Positions 1 to 12,600 of a stretch of 64,000 nucleotides of DNA are shown here, in pieces. The translations under genes were made by a program, and so were the position numbers. The notes under the pieces were generated by a model. That model did not search any database. It saw only the letters and a program-made list of their open reading frames with translations, and was not told the DNA's origin. The stretch is taken from NCBI GenBank assembly GCA_013400975.1, contig WBMZ01004703.1:1-64000 (forward strand), in the 5' to 3' direction. Numbering within the stretch: position 1 is the first letter of the stretch; every line of letters starts with the position of its first letter. The DNA is from Atrichornis clamosus (taxonomy: Eukaryota; Chordata; Aves; Passeriformes; Menuridae).

Positions 1-534
1 GTTCCTCTGCCCATCTCTCCAACATAAAGGGCTGCACAGTCCTCGGGGGTTTGGCCACTCCTCTCAGATTTGTGTCCCTTGCTCCCAGGTCATGCACAAT
101 GGAAATATTCAACCAGTTAATCATTTGAGATACTAAAGTCTGAATAAAAAAGTAAAGCTATGAAAACAATTCGCAAGCTGCATATTAAGCACATCTGAAG
201 CAGCAGACTTTAAAAAGGAGTACCAGATTTCCACAAGTGTGTTCAACCGTTACTTGTATAAACAATTATTTCAGTTCTGTGGGTCCAGTTAATATAAGTG
301 TGTCTTCAAGGAGCCAGCTAAATATGTAATTGGATTTTTGTGCATACAATTACTGTGATGTGGCCACTGAAGGAGCTCTCTAAAATACAGATAGTTAACA
401 GAAGTTATAAGGGCAAATATTGTGCACCAGGGTTTAAAAATGAGAATCCCATTGCAGAAATCCAAATGCCAAGAGGACGGCTCAGGTACAAAGCAGGTCT
501 ATAACCATGATACTAAACTTTAAAAGCTGGAACT
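1..534. other. Unique AT-rich non-coding sequence
   Basis: No gene, RNA or repeat is recognised here. The stretch is AT-rich with short A runs and has no long open frame. It runs into an eroded CR1-like remnant on its right side. Confidence 0.5.
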
Positions 535-865
535 TGTGGTACTACCTAGAGCAGTAAAACAACCTCATACTCTACCAATATTTCCTATTTTCATTTGTAT
601 TCTGCTCATTTGTTCATCCCCATTTCATGGTGGCTTTTTTCCCCATGCACATAGCCATGCTAATATCTTCATGGATTTGTTTATAATAACCTTTAAATCC
701 CTTCCCTGTCATTATGCTGCAGAGCTGTTCTGTTGTATATACACTTTTTACTTCAGTTCATTGCCTACACATCGATTATTGCACATTTGTCTACGTTAAA
801 CACTGAACAGCATTTTCCACTTACTAGTCCAGTCATTTAAATATATCTAAATCCATTGGAAAAAA
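535..865 (-). repeat. Ancient CR1/L3-like LINE fragment (eroded)
   Basis: The right part (about 783-860) reads on the + strand like the complement of an old amniote CR1 element: 'acatttgtctacgttaaac' followed by a 'catttTcc...ccagtcatttaa...ctaaatcc' pattern. I know this pattern from the region upstream of the CR1 3' end, where it encodes part of the reverse transcriptase C-terminal half. The left part is much more diverged and its limit is a guess. The 87-codon open frame on the + strand across this segment is antisense to the proposed element and is not a gene. An alignment to CR1-L or L3 consensus sequences would decide it. Confidence 0.35.
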
Positions 866-1280
866 AGTTGGTTGTTTTCCTCTTGCTTATTAGCTATATA
901 TTTAATTTTTATTGTATTAGCAAAACATCAAAGTGGGTCACAGGGAACATGGTATTTGTCAGAGAAGTAGTCAAAAAAAAGCCTTCTTGAATGCAGTAAT
1001 TTTCACTCACAGAATGGAACTGCTGAGATCCCTGTGCTGACTTTCAAGACACTTTGCATTCTGTGGGAAGTGAGACAAAGAGGTATCAATATGAAGGAAT
1101 AACACAAGGTTGCAGCTGCTCTGCAGCACCTCTGTATGCAGCTCTTGTCCTAAAAAACTTCAAAGCCAACAAGAGTTGCTTCTCTTGCCTGTTTTTTATA
1201 GGGAACTAGATTTTCTCAATATTTGATACTACCTACAGTCATCAAAATATTATTAATCTCACATATCCAGCAAGAGAAAA
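866..1280. other. Unique AT-rich non-coding sequence
   Basis: This is AT-rich sequence with an A run near 974 and no recognisable gene or repeat. It ends where the CR1 copy begins with its ATCATAGAAT-like tail. Confidence 0.5.
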
Positions 1281-1856
1281 ATCATAGAATTGTAGAAGAG
1301 TTTTGCTTGGAAAAGATCCTAAAGCTTATCCCATTTTACCCCCTGCTATGGGCTGGGACATTTCCCACTATCCCAGGGTGCTCCAAGCCCCGTCCAGCCT
1401 GGCCTTGGACACTTCCAGGGATCCAGGGGCAGACACAGCTCCACTGGGCACCCTGTGCCAGGGCCTCCCCACCCTCACAGGGAACAATTCCTTCCCCATA
1501 TCCCACCTAGCCCTGCCCTCTGGCACTGGGAAGCCATTCCCTGTGTCCTGTCACTGCAGTTCCTGATGAATTGTGCCTCTCCCATTTCCCTGCTGCCCCT
1601 TCAGACCCTGGAGGGGGCTGTGAGATCTCCACCCAAACTTCTCCTCTCCAGGCTGAGCAGCCCCAGCTCTCCCAGCCTGGCTCCAGAGGGGAGGTGCTCC
1701 AGTTCCCTGAGAAGCTTTGTCAGGCTTTCTCTGGACTCACTCCAACAGTTCCATGCCTTTCCTCTGTTAGGGCACCAGAACTGCTCACAGCATTCCTGGT
1801 GGGATCTCAGGAGAGCAGAGTAGAGGGGGAAAATCCCCTCCCTTGACCTGCTGTCA
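1281..1856 (-). mobile_element. CR1 non-LTR retrotransposon, 5'-truncated 3' end
   Basis: Read on the minus strand, this is the 3' end of a CR1 LINE. The + strand starts with 'atcatagaattgtagaag', the complement of the ATTCTATG-type CR1 tail. It continues through 'ctccaagccccgtccagcct' and 'ccctgtgccagggcctccc', the complement of the conserved 3' module, into the vestige of the ORF2 C-terminus ('ctcctctccaggctgagcag'). It stops near 'gagggggaaaatcccctccc'. The element is about 576 bases of a family whose full length is about 4.5 kb, so it is 5'-truncated, as most CR1 insertions are. The segment around 1545-1630 (tcactgcagttcctgatgaa and following) matches the copy at 16.0 kb rather than those at 8.0 or 22.8 kb, so the two share a subfamily. 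Open frames of 87 to 122 codons on the + strand are antisense artefacts. There is no coding capacity, so it is a dead copy. Confidence 0.93.
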
Positions 1857-3741
1857 TAAAGGTATAAAATATATCTAGATTCATTTTACAAATAAAAGAT
1901 ATTCCTTATATTTATTTATTACCACTCTGCATATGAAATGCATAATACTCAAATATTGTATCTGTGATGTCTGAGCATGATACTATGGCCCAAATGCCTT
2001 TCAACCTCCCAGAGATCTATTTCACCAGAAAACAGTCCCTTCCTCATCCTCCTGGGTTTTCCATAATCCTGGAAATGATGTGAATAACGACTGGTCAGCT
2101 CTGGCTGTTGTGTCAAGTAATTGCTGTTACATTTAAGCTGCAGCACCTCCTGAACCAATGAGGCAGATATTGCCTGGGTATAACTCAGTAACTACACCTT
2201 AAAAACCAATCTAAAGATTTCCATCTATTTACTCCCAGGCTTCCACTATCAATTTGGTTGAGTTTTACCTTTCACTGGTAAAGTCACAGTATTTTTACAG
2301 TCTTTCTTCTCTACTCCCACTTTCAGCAACATTAAAGGCAAAGGGAGGGACTGTGACACAAACAAATTAAAACCACCATAAGATGCTCTGTACAGTCTGA
2401 ATTTCTCTGGGGGGCCCAGTTATTTGCTGTACACACAAGGCAATTTTTAGGGAAGTGTCCTCTCTAGGTGTGTAACTCTCAGGTTTTCTAAATACCAGCC
2501 CCCATTTGCAACCTTCCCAGTTATGGAGCAAAAACACCCACCTTGCAAATTTAACATCTCATCCATAAACATTAGTATCATCTTTAAATTATTTGTGTCC
2601 ATTGCCAATATAACTTTATTAAAACATCAACCTGAAGTCTGCCAAACTTATTACAGCTCATCCAGTGCTTTTCTTTTCTATTTTGTCTCCACACAACTAA
2701 TGCTGAGGAACGAGAAGTCAGGCTCTTCACAGAGGCAGTTTTACATCCCTTCCTTTATCTGTTTGAAAGGCAAAACCAAACAAATGCAGCTGTGTTTTTA
2801 TCCCTCTTTAGAGAACTGACTTTTCTCTTTAATCAATATTGGAACACGTGGGGTTTCTTTAAAAGAAACCAAACGAACCAAATTCAAGCAATACAAAAAA
2901 TGTAATTCTAACAGATTAAAAATTTAATTTTTAAATATTGCCTTTAGGCTGATTGTTTCCATATGAAGTGTAACCCAGCACGACTTACAGAGCAGGTTAC
3001 AAATCAACCTTTGGAAACAGTCAGAACTGCTGCTGGAAGCATCACCTGCTATGACAAGAGTTAATTTTGTGCAGCCAATCCAATATATTTCTAATGCAGA
3101 CCTGAGCGAACAGATTCAAGAATCTTAAAAAGAAAACAAACCCACAAAATTAACCAAAACAAAAAAAGAAAGGCTTAAAAATATTTTTTTAAACCCTTTA
3201 AAGATATCAGTTCTCTACCCTTCATAATTAGTTCTTAATTTTCTTCTCTTCTCCACCCCTCTTCCTCTATAAATACTCAATTCAAATGCTCATCTTAAAG
3301 AACTGCTCTGGGTAATATGAGCATTACAAAGTAATGCATTTACCCTGGACATAGCAATAACTACAAAAATACAACTTGAAGAATACAAATTTAGGAATCA
3401 CTCATCTCGAAACACTGGCAATCACCAAACTGTACCCAGAAGCATTAAGCTATTATAAATTTAGTCACTATGACATAGATATAGGAAAACAGAAAATAGA
3501 TAAAGCGAGAGAAACAAAAGCAATGAGGCAATGCAGGAGGGTCTGGCATTCATCATTTGCATTCTGCTGGGTTTATTGGTGGGTCTTGCCTGCTGTTGCA
3601 CCACTTCCCCCATTTATAAAAAACAAACATCATTTTATACCATTTCCATTCTTGTTTTATTTTCTGAGTGTTCTCCTCTGTTCTCCTCTGCCCCTTAAGC
3701 TCTCAGGATGCTCTAACCAGCCATCCAGTGTCCATCCAGCT
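1857..3741. other. Unique non-coding sequence
   Basis: No gene or repeat is recognised. The region contains AT-rich tracts (about 2880-2940 and 3130-3240) and an exact tandem duplication of the 10-mer ttctcctctg at 3671-3690. The open frame at 3376-3804 runs into the next CR1 copy and shows no protein domain. Confidence 0.45.
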
Positions 3742-3888
3742 GATGCCCCATCCCTGGAAGTGTCCAAGGCCAGGCTGGACGGGGCTTGGAGCACCCTGGG
3801 ATAGTGGGAGGTGTCTCTGCCATGGCAGGGATGGCACTGGATGGGATTTAAGGATCCAACCCAAACCATACTGGGGTTCTATGATCTG
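3742..3888 (+). mobile_element. CR1 LINE, short 3' terminal fragment
   Basis: About 147 bases of the CR1 3' module in sense orientation. It begins at 'gatgccccatccctggaag', contains 'ccaaggccaggctggacggg' and 'cttggagcaccctgggatag', and ends with 'aaggatccaacccaaacc' and a 'ggggttctatgatctgc' tail that keeps one ATTCTATGAT-like unit. It is among the most strongly 5'-truncated copies in the window. It lacks the upstream subfamily-diagnostic segment, so its type cannot be assigned. Confidence 0.92.
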
Positions 3889-4931
3889 CACCATGTAGGT
3901 ATTTAAACTTTGGATTGTGGGCTGGCCACTCATTTGGAGCTTCCCCACTCGCTGTGGAAATGCACGAGCAGAGAGAGTTCAAAGTCTGACAACACAAAGG
4001 GAAAAGCTGACTAAATCCCCCTCTGCTAGTGGAGAACACCATTGCCAAAGCAAGAATCACTTGTATTTTATTTATATTGCCAGACAGATTGTTTACTGGG
4101 AACAGAGGTAGGAGGAAGGAATATTTTGCCAGTAATACAAGAAAATAGCAATTTCTATTTTACAGCTAATGAATATTCACCCCCAGAGGTTATATGATAG
4201 TTGGGTGAGTTTTCTTTTAGGGAAAAATCAAATCAAAAGACAATTCTGCAATCATAAATATATTCCCACTGTAAATTGCATTCACCTTGTAATACTGAAG
4301 AGAAAGCATCTCATTTGTTCAATTAATCTGACCTTTATCAAGAGCTTGCACAGATACAACACTCTCAGGGAACGAAGCACTTGGAGTCAGAGTGAGCAGT
4401 GCTGCACAAACTGCTGTTTAAAGGATGCCACTGCACACTCTGCAGAGCTGCTGCTTATTTTCAGCGGGTGCACAGTGCTTGGCCAAACTGCTCACCACAA
4501 TCTCTGTGTCCAAACCCAGCTGAGATGCCTTCACGTGCCAAGGAGAAGTGCTGGGGAAGCCCTCCCGGCGTAGAACACTCCCCAGAGTCACACCTCTCCA
4601 GGCAGAACACACTTCAATCTCAGCACCAATTGTTTTCTTCCCACAGAACGACCTACAAGTCTGCCCCAGAGCAAAGCCTGGTGTCACCCGCACAGCACAG
4701 CCCTGGCTGGGGAACCAGGCTCTGAACCGCCTGGAAAAACAGCAGATTCTCTCAAAAACCCTGCCCGTGGCTACAGGGACTGGCATGCCAATATTGGGGT
4801 GGTTTTATCCCCTCCTAACAACAATCAAGAGGGGAAAAGGTAAGGGCTGAGTCTGAAGGCTGATGGCTTTTACAACATCACAGTTGAAAGGTACTGGATT
4901 GAGAGAGGTGAGAATGACAAGTCTGGACACA

Positions 4932-4948
4932 GAAGGAAGGAAGGAAGG
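4932..4948 (+). repeat. (GGAA)n microsatellite
   Basis: Four perfect GAAG/GGAA units in a row, followed by imperfect 'gatggattat'. This is an ordinary short simple repeat. Confidence 0.9.
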
Positions 4949-6930
4949 ATGGATTATTGGACCATCACAAATTCAGAATTGCCTCAAGCTGAAATACAGC
5001 CCACGGTGTGTTCTGAGAGCACACTGATTGCTCTGAGAACAGAGGGACCAGTCCTGGGAAAAGGAAAAAGCCTGGATACAGATTTTGGTCTAAATGGCCC
5101 AACCTTGTGCTAACTCAGAGCACCAGCTTATCTTTTATTCAACTATTTTCAAACAATTCTAACCCTTCCTCTCCCCCAGCACCACCATGATGCACTTTGC
5201 TCTGGTCTGCTGATGTGCAGCCACATGGACATCTACCTCAGCCACTAAAATATTCACCTTCCATTTGCACACCCTCTTTCATTCCAAAAACACCTTAAAG
5301 GCCTAAGTGTGAATTTCATATGAACCCACCTGTTCAATGACAAAGACAAAAAGGTTGAGTTTAATTAGGCTGCTTTCCTCTTGGGCCATTTTCTTAAAAA
5401 GAGAATCAGTTTCAGTCATTCTTTACTGCTTTAGGAATATCAGTTCTCAGTGCAAAACCATTTTGGAATATTATGAGTACACAAAGTCTGCTCACATTCA
5501 CGGAGGTGCAGACTCTGAAGTAACAGACCTTCGTTCCTCTTCCAGGCTGAAATTATCAATCTGAAAGCCAATTTTAAGAAGTGAAATTGGAAAATGAGAA
5601 ATTCCAATAGAAATTCAGATCCCTTTTTTCCCCCCCCCTTCATTAATTCCTTGCTGCAGTCACAGTGTAACTGACTGCAAAAAGAGAATGCCTGCTAGAG
5701 GAGCAGACATGGATTGGAATCAGGTGTCTGCATCTGTGAGAAAGCTATTAAGCAACAGGTCGTGCTGCCTGCTTTTTGTGAGTTTATTGCCTCCCATTCC
5801 ATCTTACATTAAATTTACTTTTCCATAAATGGAGACTACAGGATTCTGCAGGATCAACCCCTAGCAGCAAATGTATAAAAGCAAATGTGCAAATGCTGTC
5901 AGTACCAGAGTTGCCAAGCCTTCTTGGCTAGAAAGCCTAAATTGACTCACAAGTACTGCTATTCCCAGCCAAAAATAAGTGTGTATTGCTTTACTTTTCC
6001 CTTTCTCCATTTCTCATAGACATTTACATTTATATCAACACATAATGAACAGAGGAAACACAAAGACATTTGAGCAGAATTTTCTTTAAGCTTGTCAGAA
6101 GTGCCTTTTTCTTCCTTCTTCTCCACATTAACATTAATTGGAGCTGGGCAAAACTCCTCGCATTAATAGCAATAAAAGCAGAGCTGGTACATTAGATTTA
6201 ATTAGCATCCAAAGTAAAGATCCTACACCCCGCCAGCCATTCCCACCCAGGAAAGCCTCGTCTGACAGCCAAGTGCAGCCAGTTGGGATGTGGCACAGGG
6301 CAGCTTTTCCAGAAGAACAGGAATAAATTCAACCAAGAGGGGCAAGGATCAGGCAAGTAGGTCACACCAAGCCTAACTGGGACAGCAGGGCAAACATTGT
6401 CCTCCTTGTGAGAGCAGCTTCCTTGGGAATAAAATCAAAACACTCGTCAGAGATAATTGAAATCATGTTTACTGCATGGGTTCATAAATCTGAGATGTGG
6501 AGCTGCACAGACACCGCTCAATCCCGGCAACATCATAATAAATCAAAAGACCAGCAGCTTGAAAGTCTCTTATGCTTTTTAGGATAACCCAAAGACTTAT
6601 TCAGAGCATTTGTTTTTTCTGCCTTCCTTTATTTCTCTGCCTTGTAGAATGCGTGTTGCCATCTATATTTAACAGCAAATGTAAAAGTCTCAGAGATCAG
6701 AAAGACTAAAGTTTCTCCTTGTTCTTCTGTTCCCCTCAGCTCACTCTGGTACCTCCACCCCCTCCCTGGCTCTTGTTTTTCCCATCTCCATGCTGGCTCC
6801 TTTATCCTCCCTTCCACAGTGCCCACAGCTCCCTGTTGTTCCTCTTTCTCGTCTTTCAGCTCCACCTCGTCTCATTCCAGCTCTTGTGTTCTGATCTCTT
6901 ATTTTCAAAAATACCACAAAAGAAGGTACC

Positions 6931-6943
6931 AAAAAAAAAAAAA
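6931..6943 (+). repeat. Poly-A tract (A13)
   Basis: Thirteen consecutive A residues after 'agaaggtacc'. No retrocopy is recognised upstream, so it is annotated as a simple tract only. Confidence 0.85.
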
Positions 6944-7951
6944 TCAAAAGCTCTTGGCAAAGCAGCTGTTCTGTAAATGACCTAACTGGACATTGTGCTA
7001 CTTTTATTTTAAGATTTATTTTTTTAGGACAAATCCAAGCAGCTCTCCTTTTTCTTCTAATGTGAAGATTTTTTTGCTCTAAAAAAGGTCCAAGTTGCAA
7101 AGCGTTATTAAGGACTGTGGACATTTGTAACTCTGCTGATAGAAGAAGATTGGCTAATTCAAAATAACACCTTGTATCAGTGATTCATAACCTTTCCAGT
7201 TGAACTCTGCCCATTAGTCACATCCTTTTTTTTATATATGGTGTGGAATTACAGAGCTAATTTGGACTCTGGGTCAAAACCAAACAGGCTGATTTTCCCA
7301 GGTCACAGGCCAGGACAGAACTCAGGCAAATAATTCCTTTAAACATGCTTCTGGTTCTTGATGCATATCTTGGCTCTTAGGCTCCCTCAGTGAGAAAAAA
7401 GGACAAAGTATCCCATCATGAAGGATTTCAAATGGATGTAGAACTCATGAGCCCATTTGCACGCCTGGTTTGGAAATGGCACCTGCCAATTAAGGAAACT
7501 GCCCACTTTCACACACAAATAAATGCCCAGTTTGTGCACGCAGTCATGGAGAGCAAACCTTCCTGGAAAACCTGGTTTAGCTTCTACTGCACCTAAGAGA
7601 ACATCTTTTAAAGCACATCTGAGTAAAAAGTTTTAATGATTCTTTTTCAAGGGTGTTTAAAGGTATTTTTTTTAAATGATTGTTTCCAGGGATAAAAAAA
7701 ATTCTGCTCACTGTCACTGAGTATCATCACACAAGTGTTCACCTCCACAGCCACACTAGATCCTGAGAAAAAACTCTATTTCCTATTAATTTTTGGGTAT
7801 CCCAAATAATGGTGGTCAAATAAGAGGAGGCAAGAGGAGAGAGAAGATAAATTATGCTCTAAAAGAAATCAAAATATCCACAAACATGGAGGAAAAATCT
7901 TAATACTCTGTCCCAAACTTTTTAGAGAGCCTGTGCCTACCATAATGTATA

Positions 7952-8343
7952 TGGAATTGGGATTGTTCAGCCTGGAGAGGAGAAGCTTTGGGGTGACCTC
8001 AGTATGGCCTCCCAGGGCCTGAAGGAGCCACAGGAAAGATGGAGAGAGACCATGGACAAGGGATGGAGGGACAGGACACAGGGAATGGCTTCCCACGGCC
8101 AGGGGGCAGGGTTGGATGGGATATGGGGAAGGAACTGTTCCCTGTGAGGGTGGGGAGGCCCTGGCACAGGGTGCCCAGAGAAGCTGTGGCTGCCCCTGGA
8201 TCCCTGGAAGTGCCCAAGGCCAGGTTGGACGGGGCTTGGAGCCCCCTGGGATAGTGGGAGGTGTCCCTGCCATGGCAGGCGTGGCACTGGATGGGATTTA
8301 AGGTCCCTTCCACCCCAAACCATTCCCCAAATCCATGACATCA
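7952..8343 (+). mobile_element. CR1 LINE 3' end (type A)
   Basis: A sense-strand CR1 fragment. It opens with 'attgttcagcctggagagg', which corresponds to the ORF2 segment L-F-S-L-E-(K/R)-R of the reverse transcriptase C-terminus. It passes through 'catggacaagggatggagg' and a frame with the block RVGRPWHRVPREAV (about 8131-8172), a degenerate copy of the conserved W-x-R-L-PREVV motif. It ends with 'aaggtcccttccaccccaaa' and a decayed tail running into TATATATA. The segment upstream of 8140 matches the copies at 22.8 and 33.0 kb. Length is about 390 bases, truncated at the 5' end and non-functional. Confidence 0.95.
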
Positions 8344-9525
8344 TATATATATACCAAAATTTTAAAAGGTACTAAACAGAAATAAGCATCAAAACATGTT
8401 CAGAGTATTTTTAAATGGACATTGAAGCTTTCTTAGGTGTCTTGTAAAGAATAAGGCTTTGGGCTGGTTTTTCTTTCTTTGCCATCCTGAAGCAAAGGTT
8501 GCTTATTCCTGGTTCAGGATCGTCTCCAGCTGCAGACCTGGCCCTGTGCACGGCAGCTTTGTGTCCTGTCAGCTCGCAGAGACAACTGATGGCTCGGATG
8601 AGGCTGGGCTGTGACACTGTCACAAAGCAAGGACCGGAGTCTGCACAGGTTCTGCTGCTACCTGAGACTGGTAGGATGAAAGCTGTTGTGGTCTCGTTGT
8701 GATGGGAGCTGCTGTCCCAGGGCACTGCACTGGCTCCAGGGCAGGGCTGTGTGAGCCTGGGCAGGACAGGGAAGGAGAGGAGGAGGTGGAGGGCTGCACA
8801 GACACTGCTTTGCTGACATTCCGCTCAGGAGCACGGAAGAGCTGGGCACATTAGGAGTGCAATAATTTTTAAAGCATGGCATTAGATCTGTGTGCTGTCC
8901 AGTGACATTTCAGAGCAGCCAGGTGAATGGGATGACCAGATGAAGAAAAGCATGGATAATACAAAACATATGTAAATTAGGATGTGTATTATCTTTAGAG
9001 AACACGTCTGAGCATAACAGGAAAGGAAAGGTCCTGTTGCCATTGCACCCAGAGCCTGCAGCCAGTGCCAGCCTCAGGACAGTGAAATCCCACACGCCCA
9101 TGGAATGTGCCTGTCCTGCTGCTGGACATCCTGCAGTACCCGCTGGCTGCCTTTGCACTGGGCAGCCCATTAATCCAGGCCTCGATTTCCCAGTGCTGGC
9201 AAAGCAGATCCATCATCGTGGCACATCCCATCACACTGACTGCACAGCCAGGAAATGGGGAAGAGAGAGCACCAGCACTGCCTGAGCTCTGCTGCAGCTT
9301 TCACTAACAGGTGAAATTGTTGGTCCCCAAAGAATCAGATCCAAAACCTTGGGAAATGACTAGAACTCCAGAGAAGTCAGCAAGTCTGAATCAATTCCTC
9401 ATTATACGTACTGAAAAATGTAGGGCCACGTTCCTGGAACCAGTAGCACTGGGCTAGTTCCTGTTGTGTCATATTTCACATTCCTTTAGTTACATGCTAT
9501 GATCTTTCCCTTACTTATCTTCTTC
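8344..9525. other. Unique non-coding sequence
   Basis: No gene or recognised repeat. The portion at about 8510-8790 is GC-rich, which explains short open frames on both strands (61 to 104 codons) that have no recognisable domain. Confidence 0.45.
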
Positions 9526-9665
9526 AAAATGGAAAGAAATACAGGACTGGAAGGGATTTCCTGAGTAACCAAATGCAATCTCCTGCCACCCACGGGAACA
9601 ATAACAGAGAAACCTTTTAATTCCCATTTAGTTCTTCAGGAAAGGGACTGGCTCTTCTGCTGAGG
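9526..9665 (-). repeat. Old CR1-like 3' end remnant
   Basis: The + strand reads 'atggaaagaaatacaggactgg' split by 'aagggatttcctgagtaacc'. This resembles the complement of the very 3' end of old CR1/Psi-type elements, where a tail unit is followed by an 'aggactggaagggac' pattern and a 'ctcctgcc' pattern. Similarity fades quickly after about 9600. It is much more eroded than the typical CR1 copies in the window, which suggests an older insertion. It could also be chance similarity over about 70 bases. Confidence 0.35.
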
Positions 9666-12600
9666 AACACTCTGCAACTCAAAAATACACACAAATGCCA
9701 AAAAAGCCAGAGCTGATTAAAAAAACAGGGAGGAGATAAGTAATACAGACAGCCTGGGCTGCCCACTCCAAACATATTATGACCTATACCACTTGCTTAT
9801 CTCCAAATCTCTTATCTCTACCTTCACGTCTAATGACCTGAAATACAAAATTCTCACGTTCAGGCTCAAAGGCAACAAGCAATCCCGCAGAGGAAATTAG
9901 CAGTCGTGTCCACAGCTTCTCCTCTGGAACTGCCCGTGTCAGGTGTGGAGGTTTTCTGGGTTTTTCTGCTGTTCCAAGTGAACCCTGGTGCAGCAGCCGT
10001 GATCCGGGTGGGAGCAGCTCCCGAGGGAAGCAGGATCAAGGAGCCAGTGCTGTAGGGCTGCTGACCTGAGAGAAGCAGCGAGCCCAGTAACACAGAGCTG
10101 TCTGAAGCTTCCTTTGGCACTTAGGGAATGCTAATTAGATCAGAAGCATTATGGCAGTCCTAAGCCACTAAAGCAGGGCGTCGGTAACAGGCTGGGTAAA
10201 TTCCACCTCTCTCCAGAAGCAAAGAAAGGATAAAAGCTCTGGCTGCTCTCAATATTAGAACAGGTGCTGCCTGTCCGTGTGGTTGTAGCTGAGATAGATG
10301 GGTTTGTTCCTACATGTCTTAGGTTCTCCCCCTCCTGATGATTTATGAAGGGGGATTTTATTTTGGCGTGAAACTACTCACTGTGGCAGGGGATGTTCTG
10401 GATATGACAACCCCTAACTCAGGACCACTCCGGTGTCGTTTCTCTGAAGAGCTTGCAGAAATCTTTTCTCCAGGTTATTTATTTATTTATTTATCAACTC
10501 CTAGTACTACATCAGTGCCTAACAAAACCAGATCTCCACTGCATCTATACAGGCACATTTTTTGCTTGACAAACGGCCTGCAGTTGTTAGAAAAGCATGT
10601 GGGTTTTTAAGGAATTGAGAAACGAGTGTGGTAAAACCCCCAGATTTCTCGGCGTTGATTTTTCACTCTTTAGTGTCTGTTCCGAGAACATCCTCAACGC
10701 CACGCCAGGCTCTGTAGACGTGATATATGATTACACAGCTGTAACTAAAGCATGATGTATGAAATAAAGCTCCCTCAGCAGTGCAGAGTTGGGAACACAG
10801 AGTCTGGAAGTGCCGGGAGCTGCTGCTGCAGCACTCGGGAATGAGGCGGGGGCCAGGCCATTGCAGTAAGGATCCAAACACCACCTGTATTAAAAACCCT
10901 TCAGGTTGTACAAACACCCTTTTTAGTGTGCCTTATGCACTGTGAGATAAGGCTAAACCAGCGAGTCCTTTGGGATCTCTGAGCAGCCTGGGAAGGTTGG
11001 ATGCTCAGGGTCTGCTCCCATCCCTGCAAAGGGCCCAGAGCTGGAGGCTCTGTCCTAGCACAGCTCCCAGGCCAAGCACAGCCCCTCCGGGTTGTATCAG
11101 CACTTTTCACCAGTAATCAAACTGGTGACACTGCTTTACATACTTCTAGAATAAGCCTAAAATACAGTGTAATAAGAAATTAATTTCCCTGTGACTGCCA
11201 CCTCGTTACCACTGGTTTTCCAACTGTCAAAAAATAAAAAGAGGACAAAAAAACCCCAATCTCTTCCAGTCCCCACCTTCACAAAGACTGCAAAGAATCC
11301 AGCATAGCAGAACCTGCTCTTTAGGTAGTGAAATGACAGCTTGAACAGCCAGCCTCCAACTTGTTTCTCCTAACCACAGGAAAGAAAATATTGAGCTTCT
11401 AAAATTTTTCAGCAGGTTTTAGTTGGAGTAATCAGGGGAGATGTAATTGAAGCTGCCTATGCAAGTTTGGGCTTCCCTGACAAGTTCCCTAAAAGTTGCT
11501 CTTCTGAGACTCATAGACCTTGTGCACTGTCAGCAAAACACTGCCCAGACCTTGTGACTATTCTGGTAAAATTTACCCACCTTTGCATCATCTCTGTGGG
11601 GTTTTAAACAAATTCAGCAGCAATTTCTGCCTTCAGCTTTGGTTTATTCATTTCTTTGTACAGAGGAAACTTCTACTTGCTTCTGTACACGGACAACAGC
11701 TGTGGATGTAGGGGAACACTTTCATTTCTGGGAAACAAGCTGGTCTTCCTGCCTCTGCCCTCCCACTCCCCTCTTGTCCTCTGCCCAAATGGCAAAGCCC
11801 TGCCCTTCCATCTCCCTTTGTGCACCCAGCAGCTCCTAGGCCTGTACCACCAGCCCTGTTGGAGCCAAGGTGGGTCAGGAAGCTCCAGGTGAGGAGCAGA
11901 GTCAGGGATGCCCCAGGCCAGGGTCTGATGGAGCAGAGAAGGACTCAGAGTGCCCCGACAGCTACAACAGGGAATGTTCTCCATGCCAGCAAAGGAAGAA
12001 CATGCTAGAAATAGGCATTTCCTAATAGGAACAGATTTTAATTTTGATTTTAGTTTTCTATCAGCATTTTTTAATGGATGACATTCTGAAGTATAAACAA
12101 ACATAATAATTACTAGGAACACTTGCTGTACAGACAAGAAATTCCTTTTGCCTAAGTGGGGCTGGAAGGGGATAAGCAAATCCACAGTGCTGCTGCACAG
12201 CCTTTACATCCTGGTGGAAACAGCTGGAAGTTCAGCTGTGATTAAAAATACCAAACTTCATCAGCAGCTGCTTTTGTCAGTGAAAAGTGTGCATGACTGT
12301 TCACCAAAACCTAGCACCAGCAGACAGCATTGGAGGGGATCCTGGAAAAGGGTGAATTCAGGGCCTAAATCCCAGGATTTTAAACCAGATTCTCTGATAA
12401 TCAGCTGTGCATTGAAGCCCATCCTAATCCCTGTCACAGAGCTGCTGGAAGAGCACAGTTGAGTGTGAGGTTGCTGCCTGCAGGAGAGGCTGCAGCAGCT
12501 CACCCCGGGAACGCTGCTGCCAGTCAGATGGGATCAGGGACTGGGGTGTCATTACTGCTGTTGTTGTCCCTCTCACAAAAACTTCTCAGGATGCTATTAA

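Larger units (their letters stand above)
3889..7951. other. Unique non-coding sequence, no gene seen
   Basis: About 4 kb without recognisable coding or repeat content beyond simple tracts: a GGAA run at 4932-4948, a C run at about 5632-5638 and an A13 run at 6931-6943. A pyrimidine-rich stretch at about 6690-6860 includes 'ttcttctgttcccctcag', which looks like a splice acceptor but has no convincing exon after it. Open frames up to 134 codons (about 4.17-4.79 kb on both strands) show no domain. Confidence 0.45.

Noticed and set aside
6690..6860. Pyrimidine tract with 'cccctcag' considered as a splice acceptor of a real exon
   Set aside because: No convincing open frame with a donor site follows; pyrimidine-rich sequence continues past the AG.
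11673..12185. 170-codon minus-strand open frame in unique sequence
   Set aside because: No domain, no homology that I recognise, mixed composition and no splice context; expected by chance in a window this size.
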